Positions 36,107 through 43,587 of a stretch of 64,000 nucleotides of DNA are shown piece by piece. The notes beneath the pieces were generated by a model that was given only the letters and a program-made list of their open reading frames with translations, was not told the DNA's origin and made no database searches. The DNA lies in contig CAVPOX010000002.1 of the NCBI GenBank assembly GCA_963707075.1, forward strand, positions 124,001 through 188,000, in the 5' to 3' direction. The position numbers and the translations under genes are program-made. Position 1 is the first letter of the stretch. Every line of letters starts with the position of its first letter. This stretch comes from CAXMQZ01 sp963707075 (GTDB lineage: Bacteria; Acidobacteriota; Thermoanaerobaculia; Multivoradales; JAHEKO01).

Positions 36107-37344
36107 CCATCACCCAGGCGAACAAGCGGGCAGTGGATCGCATGATGGAGTGCAGCCCGGTTCTCGTGGGTGTTGCGACGGCCAGAGACGTCATACCCGA
36201 AATGTCGGAAAGACTCCTTCTCCATGCCGGCCCCCCGATCGAATGGAGCGAGATGTCGGGTCCCCTGAGGGGCGCAGTCATCGGAGCTACCCTGTTCGAG
36301 GGCTGGGCACGCAACGAGGAGGAAGCCACCGCGATGGCATCGCGGGGCGAGATCTCGTTCGATCCTTGCCACCACCACCGCGCCGTCGGCCCAATGGCCG
36401 GGGTGATCTCGCCCTCGATGACGGTCTATGTCGTCGAGAATACGACCCACGGCAACTTCGCCTATTCGAACATGAACGAAGGCTATGGCAAGGTGCTGCG
36501 CTACGGTGCCTACAGCCCCGAGGTGCTCGAGCGACTGCGCTGGATCAACACCGAGATGGCGCAGCTGTTGCGCGACGCCCTGGCCGAGACCGAAGGGATC
36601 GATCTACGGGCCCTTGTCGCTGAAGCGCTGCACATGGGGGACGAAGGCCACAATCGCAACAAGGCGGGCTCGATCCTGTTTCTCAAGGCCCTCGCACCCG
36701 TGATTGCTCGCGTCGCCCCCACGGAAAGGGCCGGCGAACGCGTTCTGCAGGTGATCGGTGACAATGCGCTGAGCGTGCTCAATCCCGTGATGGCTGCCTG
36801 CAAGGCGATGGCCGATGCGGCACACGGTATAGAAGGCAGCACGATGGTCACAGCGATGGCGCGCAACGGTACGGATTTCGGCATCCGGGTAAGCGGCCTG
36901 GGCGATGCCTGGTTCACCGCCCCCGCACCCACGCCACAAGGTCTGTATTTCAGCGGATTCACCGCCGCGGATGCCAACCCCGATATTGGAGACTCCACCA
37001 TCACCGAGACCATCGGGATAGGAGGCTTCGCGATGGCGGCAGCCCCGGCGATCGTCACCTTCGTCAGCGGCACTCCTCAGGATGCGGTCAACGCCACCCT
37101 GGAAATGTACGAGATCACCCTGACCGAGCACAGTCATTTCACCATTCCCCAGCTCGATTTCAGGGGCACTCCCACGGGCATCGACATTCGCAAAGTCGTC
37201 GAGCTCGGCATCACTCCCCGCATCAACACCGGCATTGCACACCGTGAAGCCGGTGTCGGCCAGGTCGGCGCGGGACTGGTGCGTCCCCCGATAGAAGTGT
37301 TCGAGAAGGCTTTGGTGGCCTACGCGGAGCAATACGATGTCTGA
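36103..37344 (+). CDS. DUF1116 family protein (YlbE/AllG-like)
   Basis: 413 residues, ATGA overlap with fdrA. Conserved blocks include FDPCHHHRAVGPMAGVISPSM, MGDEGHNRNKAGS, MARNGTDFGIRVSGLGDAWF and a C-terminal HREAGVGQVGAGLVRPP. DUF1116 proteins accompany FdrA in purine-derived nitrogen catabolism, where the set has been linked to oxamate carbamoyltransferase activity. The many invariant His, Asn and Arg residues suggest an active-site-bearing subunit. The stop lies 8 bp inside the next gene, the molybdopterin subunit. Confidence 0.88.
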   Translation: MTITQANKRAVDRMMECSPVLVGVATARDVIPEMSERLLLHAGPPIEWSEMSGPLRGAVIGATLFEGWARNEEEATAMASRGEISFDPCHHHRAVGPMAGVISPSMTVYVVENTTHGNFAYSNMNEGYGKVLRYGAYSPEVLERLRWINTEMAQLLRDALAETEGIDLRALVAEALHMGDEGHNRNKAGSILFLKALAPVIARVAPTERAGERVLQVIGDNALSVLNPVMAACKAMADAAHGIEGSTMVTAMARNGTDFGIRVSGLGDAWFTAPAPTPQGLYFSGFTAADANPDIGDSTITETIGIGGFAMAAAPAIVTFVSGTPQDAVNATLEMYEITLTEHSHFTIPQLDFRGTPTGIDIRKVVELGITPRINTGIAHREAGVGQVGAGLVRPPIEVFEKALVAYAEQYDV

Positions 37345-39679
37345 ACACTTTGGCAAGCGACTGACTCGCAATGAGGATCCTCGTCTGCTCACCGGGCAGG
37401 CGCTTTTCGTCGACGATGTCCACCTACCGGGAATGGGCCATGTGGCCTTTGTGCGTAGTCCCTTCGCCCACGCGATCCTCAAGTCGATCGACACCGAAAG
37501 GGCGCGGCAGATGCCCGGCGTCTTCGGCATCTATACGGCGCAAGACCTTGGCGACTACTGGCAACACGGCCCGCTCCTGGTGCCCCCACCGCCGATCGAG
37601 CGCTGCACCTTCAATCAGCGTACCCAGGTCGTGCTGGCCAAAGACAAGATCCGACATCTGGGCGAGGCGGTTGTGGCAGTGGTTGCCGATTCCCGCTATA
37701 CCGCCGAAGATGCGGCCGAGGAGGTCTTCGTCGAGTACGAACCCCTCGGGGCCGTGGTCGATCTCGAGCAGGCCCTGGCTGACTCGGCCGCGCTGCTCCA
37801 TGAGGACCTCGACCGGAACATCTCGGCTCACGTCATCCAGGAGAAGGGAAGCTACGCGGCCGCCAGGGCCGAAGCGGACGTGGTCCTGGCACGCCGGATG
37901 TTCTACGACCGGGGCACGGCCGCGGCGATGGAGAATCGCGGTGTCGTGGCCGATTGGGACAGCCGCAGCCGCCGCCTGACCGTCTGGGACACCACTCAGG
38001 CCCCCATCCCGATTCGCAACGGGCTCGCCTCGATGTTGCATCTGTCGGAGAACCAGGTGCGCGTTGTCGCTCCCTTCATCGGCGGCGGTTTCGGTCCCAA
38101 GATCATGATGTTCTACCCCGAGGAGATGCTCATCCCCTGGCTCTCCATGCAACTGGGTCGACCGATCAAGTGGATCGAGGATCGACAGGAGAACTTTGTC
38201 TCGACCACCCAGGAGAGGGGCCAATTGCACGATGCCGAGATCGCCCTGTCAAACGACGGCAGGATTCTTGGAATCCGGGACGTCTTTCTGCACGACAACG
38301 GCGCCTACAACCCTTACGGACTGACCGTCCCCATCAACAGTCAGTGCACGCTGCTGGGACCCTACGATGTCCCCAACTACTACTCGGAGTTCACAGCGGT
38401 CTTCACCAGCAAACCGACCGTGACGCCCTACCGCGGAGCCGGCCGACAGCACGGGGTCTTCGTTATGGAGCGACTTCTCGACCTGGCTGCGCGGGAGTTG
38501 GGAATCGATCGCGCCGAGATCCGCCGCCGCAATCTCCTGCCAGCCGACGCCTTTCCCCACAACCACGAGATCATCTTTCAGGACTTTGCGCCTCTGACCT
38601 ACGACAGCGGCAACTACGAGCCGATCCTCGACAAAGCCAGGGAGATGATCGGCTATGACGAGTTCTTTCGCGAGACCCAGGCCAGGTATCGCGCCGAGGG
38701 TCGAAAGGTCGGTCTCGGTCTGGTTGCCTATGTCGAGGGCACGGGCATCGGCCCGTACGAGGGTGCCCGAGTCCAGGTCGAAGCCAGCGGCAAAGTCAGC
38801 GCCGTGACCGGTGTCGGCACGCAGGGGCAGGGTCACATGACCTCGTTCGCACAGATCGTAGCCGATCAGGTAGGCGTCAGTCCCAGAGACGTGATGATTG
38901 TCACCGGCGATACCGATCAGTTTCACTGGGGTGCTGGCACCTTCGCCAGCCGCGGTGCTGTCGTCGCGGGCAATGCCTTTCACGCCGCTGCTGTCGATGT
39001 GCGCCGCAAGATCCTGAAGATGGCGGCGCAGGAACTGGCCACCTCGGAGGAGTCGATCGAGCTGGCCGATGGCAAAGTTCAGATCAAGGGAGACCCGTCC
39101 TCTGCGATTGGCCTGGGAGAGCTCGCGTTGCGTGCCAACCCGATGCGGGGAGCGGTCGAACCGGGTACCGAGCCGGGCCTCGAGTCGACCAACTACTTCG
39201 GTCCCGAGAGTGGTGCCACCGCCGCCGGGGTCCACGCCATGATTCTGGAAGTGCACCCCGAGACATGCAAAGTCACGATCCACAAGTACGTTGTGGTGCA
39301 TGACTGCGGCAGGGTCATCAATCCCCTGATTCTCGATGGTCAGGTACACGGCGGGGTCGCCCAGGGGTTGGGCAACGCCTTCTTCGAACAATTGGTCTAT
39401 GACGAGTCGGGTCAGATCCTCAATGCTTCATTCATGGACTTTCTGCTGCCCACCGCTCTCGATGTGCCGCGCATCGACACTGGGCATACCGAGACACCTT
39501 CGCCCTTGAATCCACTCGGCATCAAGGGAGCTGGCGAGGCCGGTGCGATCCCCGTGGCGCCACTGTTTCTGCAGGCGGTGGAGGACGCATTGGGCGACGA
39601 CACCTTCGAGATTCTGGAGGTCCCGCTGAGTCCCAACCGTTTGTGGGAGCTCTGGCAGCGTCACGCCGAGACCGACTGA
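37337..39679 (+). CDS. Molybdenum hydroxylase, molybdopterin-binding (large, CoxL-like) subunit
   Basis: 780 residues, usual for CoxL/XdhA-type large chains. Visible features are NEDPRLLTGQALFVDDV at the N-terminus, VAPFIGGGFGPKI (molybdopterin loop), TPYRGAGRQHGVFVMER, GVGTQGQGHMTSFAQ, and the catalytic-Glu loop IKGAGEAGAIP near the end. The active-site loop is the general PYRGAGR type, not the AYRCSFR motif with Se/Cu-binding Cys of true CO dehydrogenase, so an organic N-heterocycle or aldehyde is a likelier substrate than CO. It closes the operon, separated from the other two subunits by three catabolic genes. Confidence 0.95.
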   Translation: MSEHFGKRLTRNEDPRLLTGQALFVDDVHLPGMGHVAFVRSPFAHAILKSIDTERARQMPGVFGIYTAQDLGDYWQHGPLLVPPPPIERCTFNQRTQVVLAKDKIRHLGEAVVAVVADSRYTAEDAAEEVFVEYEPLGAVVDLEQALADSAALLHEDLDRNISAHVIQEKGSYAAARAEADVVLARRMFYDRGTAAAMENRGVVADWDSRSRRLTVWDTTQAPIPIRNGLASMLHLSENQVRVVAPFIGGGFGPKIMMFYPEEMLIPWLSMQLGRPIKWIEDRQENFVSTTQERGQLHDAEIALSNDGRILGIRDVFLHDNGAYNPYGLTVPINSQCTLLGPYDVPNYYSEFTAVFTSKPTVTPYRGAGRQHGVFVMERLLDLAARELGIDRAEIRRRNLLPADAFPHNHEIIFQDFAPLTYDSGNYEPILDKAREMIGYDEFFRETQARYRAEGRKVGLGLVAYVEGTGIGPYEGARVQVEASGKVSAVTGVGTQGQGHMTSFAQIVADQVGVSPRDVMIVTGDTDQFHWGAGTFASRGAVVAGNAFHAAAVDVRRKILKMAAQELATSEESIELADGKVQIKGDPSSAIGLGELALRANPMRGAVEPGTEPGLESTNYFGPESGATAAGVHAMILEVHPETCKVTIHKYVVVHDCGRVINPLILDGQVHGGVAQGLGNAFFEQLVYDESGQILNASFMDFLLPTALDVPRIDTGHTETPSPLNPLGIKGAGEAGAIPVAPLFLQAVEDALGDDTFEILEVPLSPNRLWELWQRHAETD

Positions 39680-39691
39680 CCACCACGAACT

Positions 39692-40144
39692 TCAGCCGGA
39701 CGATGCAGCTCCAGAATCCAGGGGCATCGTGTAGCAGACCGCGGATCCATCCAGAACCACCGTTCCGTCGGCCAGCAAGACACGAGTAACGAGCTCGCAG
39801 ATCGGCTTGTCTGCACGCACCTTCCTGACCTCGATCTCCCCGGTGATCGTATCCCCAGGACGAACTGGAGCCCGGAAGCTCCAGTCCACGTTCAGAAAGA
39901 CCGTCCCCGGGCCGGGCAGGTCCTCGGCCACGACGGCGTTGAGAATCGCGGTTGTCACCCCTCCCTGGACGACGATGCCACCAAAACGCGTCGCGGCAGC
40001 TACTTTCTGGTCGTAGTGAATTGGATTCCGATCCCCACTGATCTCGGTGAAAAGCTCGATGTCGCGCGGGCGGATCTCTCGCGACCGTCGCGCCGTTTGC
40101 CCAACTGAGGGCATGCCTCGCGGCCAGACATCCTTGGTCTGCAT
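39692..40144 (-). CDS. MaoC-like hot-dog fold hydratase
   Basis: 150 residues, ATG preceded by AAAGGAG. The family pattern IELFTEISGDRNPIHYD carries the Asp-His pair of (R)-specific enoyl-CoA hydratases, and FGGIVVQGGVTTAILNAVV is the hot-dog helix. It probably hydrates trans-2-enoyl-CoA substrates. It is convergent with the molybdopterin subunit gene (12 bp apart) and divergent from the cupin gene (39 bp apart), so its link to the hydroxylase operon is positional only. Confidence 0.9.
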   Translation of the reverse strand: MQTKDVWPRGMPSVGQTARRSREIRPRDIELFTEISGDRNPIHYDQKVAAATRFGGIVVQGGVTTAILNAVVAEDLPGPGTVFLNVDWSFRAPVRPGDTITGEIEVRKVRADKPICELVTRVLLADGTVVLDGSAVCYTMPLDSGAASSG

Positions 40145-40183
40145 TCCTGGTCTCCTTTCTCCGCTGGACTGTGATCAGAGCAT

Positions 40184-40615
40184 ATGTCAATCTGCAGCCT
40201 GCCCATGCGCTTGAGGAACCTCTATCAGGCCCTTCCTTCCGAGCTGTCGGAGGAGCTCACCGAGGTCTTGACGGGCCGGCCGGGTCTGCGCATCGAGCGC
40301 ATCGTTTCCCAAGGTCACGCTTCACCCCCAGGATTCTGGTATGACCAGGAGGAATGGGAATGGGTCCTCGTGGTAGCGGGACGCGCCCGGCTGCGCTTCG
40401 AGGAACCCGACAACGTGGTGGAGTTGGGCCCGGGAGACTATCTGGAGATCCCCCCTCACCACAGACACAGAGTCGACTGGACCGATCCCGCCCGGAACAC
40501 CATTTGGCTGGCGATCTTCTGCGCGGCCGGATCTGGCAGCGACAACGCATCGCAGCTACCAGAGGCTTCACGCCTCTCGGTCGAATCACCCAACGACTCC
40601 GAAGATCGGAAGTGA
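40184..40615 (+). CDS. Small cupin-domain protein
   Basis: 143 residues from ATG 40184; an alternative ATG lies at 40205 (MRLRNLYQ), and either is possible. The single beta-barrel has WEWVLVVAGRARLRFEEPD (motif 1), and ELGPGDYLEIPPHHRHRVDWTDP (motif 2) with three His for metal binding. The short N-terminal helix and absence of a DNA-binding domain suggest a stand-alone enzyme or sensor. It lies 3 bp upstream of the DinB-like gene, on the same strand. Confidence 0.8.
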   Translation: MSICSLPMRLRNLYQALPSELSEELTEVLTGRPGLRIERIVSQGHASPPGFWYDQEEWEWVLVVAGRARLRFEEPDNVVELGPGDYLEIPPHHRHRVDWTDPARNTIWLAIFCAAGSGSDNASQLPEASRLSVESPNDSEDRK

Positions 40616-40618
40616 CGC

Positions 40619-41128
40619 ATGAATACACCACAGTCGGTCCGCGCCATACTGCTGCGTGAGCTGAAGGCGCTGAAGCGAGAACTCGAGGCCTACCCCGACG
40701 AAAGGGTCATCTGGTCCACCCCGCCAGGGATTGCGAATTCCGCCGGCACACTCGCACTTCACCTCGCGGGCAACCTCCAGGCCTTCATCGGCGCCGCACT
40801 GGGCAACTCCGGATATCGGCGGAATCGCCAAGCAGAGTTCGAGCGCCGCGAAGTCCCTCGGGCCGAGCTCCTCGCGGAGATTGACCGGGCCATCGAGGCT
40901 GTGGACGCGACATTGCCCCGCCTGGATGACGAGCGGATGGCCGCACCGTTTCCGATCGAATTCGGAACCCTGCAAGTCACCACGGGTGACTTCCTGATAC
41001 ACCTGGCAACGCATCTCGCCTTTCATCTCGGCCAGGTCGATTATCACCGACGCCTCTCTACCGGTGACTCGAGATCAGCGAGTCCTGTGGCCATAGCCGA
41101 GCTGGCCTCCGCTGTGACGAGAGAGTAA
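40619..41128 (+). CDS. DinB-family protein (DUF1572-like four-helix bundle)
   Basis: 169 residues. The pattern of a four-helix bundle with LALHLAGNLQAFIGAALG and a C-terminal HLATHLAFHLGQVDYHRRL supplies the three His of the DinB metal site. Such proteins are widespread and often bind bacillithiol, mycothiol or similar thiols, although this one is not assigned. It starts 3 bp after the cupin stop and is probably co-transcribed with it. Confidence 0.85.
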   Translation: MNTPQSVRAILLRELKALKRELEAYPDERVIWSTPPGIANSAGTLALHLAGNLQAFIGAALGNSGYRRNRQAEFERREVPRAELLAEIDRAIEAVDATLPRLDDERMAAPFPIEFGTLQVTTGDFLIHLATHLAFHLGQVDYHRRLSTGDSRSASPVAIAELASAVTRE

Positions 41129-41228
41129 CCACCGCGAGCTCTGCTAGACTTCGATCAACGCATCCGCGGTGCCTGACAACCATTGATCGTCATCCGGGTC
41201 CCTGCCAGGGCGGATGGTGCTGTGACCG

Positions 41229-41846
41229 ATGAAACACACACTTCCCGAAGTCGATGCCTATATCGAGGAAGCCGCCGATTTCGCCCGGCCCATCCTCAGA
41301 AAGCTCCGCGAGCTCTTTCACCAGGCTTGCCCTGAAATCGAGGAATCGATCAAGTGGAGCTCTCCCTTCTTCGAGCATAAAGGCATCGTGGGATACATGA
41401 CCGCCTTCAAGCAGCACGTCAGCTATGGCTTCTGGAAAGCCGGCTTGATGACCGATCCCGCAGGCATTCTCAGGAGGGCCGGCAAGGCCCGGGCGGCAAG
41501 GCTGAAAGCCGCCTCCGTCGAGGATCTTCCGGCGGATAGCGTTCTGATCCAGTACATCGAGGAGGCGGTAGACCTTAACGAGAGAGGGGTCAAGGTGTCA
41601 CGCACCAGGCCAGCCTCGAAGAGGCAAGGGCTCCAGATTCCCGACGACCTCAAAGCAGCCCTGGCGGAGAACACCGAGGCCCGCACCATTTTCGCTGGCC
41701 TGAGCTACAGCAAACGCAAGGACTATGTCGAGTGGATCACCGAGGCGAAGCGGGAAGTAACTCGACGGAAGCGCTTGGCGACGGCGATGGAATGGCTGGC
41801 CGAAGGCAAGCCCAGGAACTGGAAGTACATGAAGGAGTACCGATAG
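41229..41846 (+). CDS. DUF1801 / YdeI (OmpD-associated) family protein
   Basis: 205 residues. Residues about 15-115 form a DUF1801 domain (CPEIEESIKWSSPFFEHKG, VGYMTAFKQHVSYGFWKA). The C-terminal part (IPDDLKAALAENTEARTIFAGLSYSKRKDYVEWITEAKREVTRRKR) matches the YdeI/OmdA bacteriocin-protection family. The function is unclear; stress or envelope-related roles were suggested for YdeI. The gene ends two bases before the TfoX fragment. Confidence 0.87.
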   Translation: MKHTLPEVDAYIEEAADFARPILRKLRELFHQACPEIEESIKWSSPFFEHKGIVGYMTAFKQHVSYGFWKAGLMTDPAGILRRAGKARAARLKAASVEDLPADSVLIQYIEEAVDLNERGVKVSRTRPASKRQGLQIPDDLKAALAENTEARTIFAGLSYSKRKDYVEWITEAKREVTRRKRLATAMEWLAEGKPRNWKYMKEYR

Positions 41847-41848
41847 GG

Positions 41849-41977
41849 ATGGACTTCACCGGTCGCGCCATGAAGGGGATCGTCTACATGGCAGAAGAGG
41901 GGATTCGTGAGGAACTGCAACTTCAGTCGTGGGTGGCGCGGGGACTCGAGTTCGTCTCTACGCTGCCCCCGAAGTAG
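41849..41977 (+). pseudogene. C-terminal remnant of a TfoX/Sxy-type protein
   Basis: Only 42 residues, beginning MDFTGRAMKGIVYM and ending GLEFVSTLPPK. From memory this matches the C-terminal end of TfoX N-terminal-domain proteins (MDFTGRPMKGFVYV... WV-RGL-FV-TLP-K). The first two thirds of such a protein are absent; the upstream sequence is the YdeI-like gene. It may be a deletion scar. A translated 42-residue peptide cannot be excluded. Confidence 0.55.
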
Positions 41978-41996
41978 GAACCGAGGAGGTTTCAAG

Positions 41997-42537
41997 ATGA
42001 AGAGGACCCGATGGACTGTGCTTTCTCTTGCCACCCTGCTGTTCGGCTCGCCGCTCATGGCTGGCAGCGTTACCGCCGAGGGCGTCTTCACACTGCTGGC
42101 GAGCCTCGAGGGAACCTGGCGAGGCACCCCCGAAGGCAAGGGGCAAGGCAGCCGAGGCCGAAGCCGAACTGGCGGGCATGGTTACCCACGACATCGAGGT
42201 CTCCGCCGCCGGTACGGTGGTCATGGAGACAATGGGTCCGGGTACCGACCACGAGATGATCAACATGTACCACCTGGATGGCGAGGATCTGCTTCTCACC
42301 CACTATTGTGCGGGTGGCAATCAGCCTCGCATGAAGCTCGATCTCGACGACAGCACTGCCGAGAGACTGATCTTCGATTTTGTCGGCGGTACCAACCTCG
42401 ATCCGGTAGCCGACCACTACATCCGCTCCGCGGAGCTCCGACTGATCGACGAGAACCATCTCGAAAGCACTTGGCAGTCATGGGGTGACGGCAAGCCGCA
42501 GGCGACCATGATCTTTCACCTCGCCCGCGCCGACTGA
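41997..42537 (+). pseudogene. Secreted hypothetical protein with a frame break
   Basis: ATG 41997 follows a strong AGGAGG site and opens with a signal peptide (TVLSLATLLFGSPLMAGS), then LLASLEGTWRGTPEGKG. Near 42140-42146 the reading frame changes by one base and continues as KAAEAEAELAGMVTHDIEV, VVMETMGPGTDHEMINMYHLDG, LLTHYCAGGNQPRM and on to HLARAD at 42537. The two halves form one coherent small beta-barrel-like family protein of about 179 residues. A single-base indel (real or from sequencing) is the simplest reading. I do not know a characterised member. Confidence 0.65.
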
Positions 42538-42698
42538 TGGCTTACAGCTGGAGTCGGCCTTGGGGCATCTGGCAGGAGCCGAAGGACGGTGCCGGACCTG
42601 CAATGGGCTGTCCAGACCATCTCAGTGCGCTCGTCGACAAGCACCCCTGTCAGGGCACCGCAAGGCTTTTGTCGGTCGTACCCGGTTCAGCCGTCCAT

Positions 42699-42970
42699 TC
42701 GCCTCACTACGCAAGAGGAGGTTGAGGCTACGTTCGGCGAATGGACGACCGAACCGTTGCGCGTTCGAAGGCACTGGCGCATTCACGGTTGCGACTAGCC
42801 AAGGGTCGTTGGCGGTGTTCGGCAGAGGGGGCTCTCGGCAAGCGCTCTGCGAAGTCTCATGCAGAACTCGGCGATTCGGCGCGTAGCCGAGCGCAGGGCC
42901 ATGCCACCGGTCAGAGTCCTCTGCGCATGGCCCGTCCCCTCCAGGAACACCGCAACGGCCCCGCCGATTC
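42699..42970. repeat. Diverged copy 0 of the repeat
   Basis: Begins CGCCTCACTACGCAAGAGGA and includes GGCTACGTTCGGCGAATG, matching 43260-43319 with few differences. It also contains GCCAAGGGTCGTTGG as in copy A. The rest of the unit has diverged strongly. Confidence 0.55.
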
Positions 42971-43259
42971 GGCCATCCAATCGCACCGTCGGGCCAAGGA
43001 TGGGGAGAGAGCCTGCTCGACCTCGCCAAGGGTCGTTGGGTGGGGTCCCAGGACGGGTCTCTTTCCAAGCGCACCCAGACGATCGGTGCAGGCCCTTCAG
43101 GGTCCGGCGCGCCGGAAAGCGAGCGAACGCCTGCCGGCCCAACACCACTTCGCGTGAGCGTGCCCTCCGGGACCACACTCCACGACCCGCAGCCGTCCTG
43201 AACAGCTCCAGCGATGCCCTGCGCAATCCTCGACGCCGATTCCAGTGCGGTCGTCCAAC
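42970..43259. repeat. Direct repeat copy A
   Basis: Matches copy B with a 330-331 bp offset. Shared landmarks are GCCTGCTCGACCTCGCCAAG, CAGGACGGGTCTCTTTCCAA, the 14-bp perfect palindrome TCCGGCGCGCCGGA at 43103-43116, CGCGTGAGCGTGCCCTCCGG and GATGCCCTGCGCAATCCTCG. Confidence 0.8.
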
Positions 43260-43587
43260 CGCCTCACTGCGCAAGAAGAGGGTAAGGCTACGTTCGGCGA
43301 ATGACCAACCGCACCGTTGGGCCAGGGATTGGCGGAGGGAGCCTGCTCGACCTCGCCAAGAGTCGTGGGGTGTGGTCCCAGGACGGGTCTCTTTCCAAGC
43401 GCATCCAGAGCAGGCCTTGCAGGCCTCTCGAGGTCCGGCGCGCCGGAAAGGGAGCGAACGCCTTCCGGCCCAACACCACTTCGCGTGAGCGTGCCCTCCG
43501 GGACCACACTCCACGACCCACAGCCGTCCTGAACAGCTCCAGCGATGCCCTGCGCAATCCTCGACGCCGATTCCAGTCCGGCCGTCA
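43260..43587. repeat. Direct repeat copy B, ending at the CoA ligase stop codon
   Basis: About nine in ten bases agree with copy A by eye. The palindrome TCCGGCGCGCCGGA lies at 43434-43447. The similarity runs up to the stop codon of the minus-strand CoA ligase (43585-43587), so the repeat appears to supply or abut that gene's end. Confidence 0.8.

Larger units (their letters stand above)
42538..43584. other. 1-kb non-coding region of degenerate direct repeats
   Basis: No coding region with conserved family resemblance or ribosome sites. Long open frames on the minus strand here are low-complexity Arg/Ala/Gly translations of the repeats; the same word (FAERSLxLxLRSEA) appears in several frames, which indicates shared DNA rather than a gene. 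Copies are listed separately. Confidence 0.6.

Noticed and set aside
37337..39679. Carbon monoxide dehydrogenase identity for the Mo operon
   Set aside because: The active-site Cys motif is missing and the operon partners fit another substrate.
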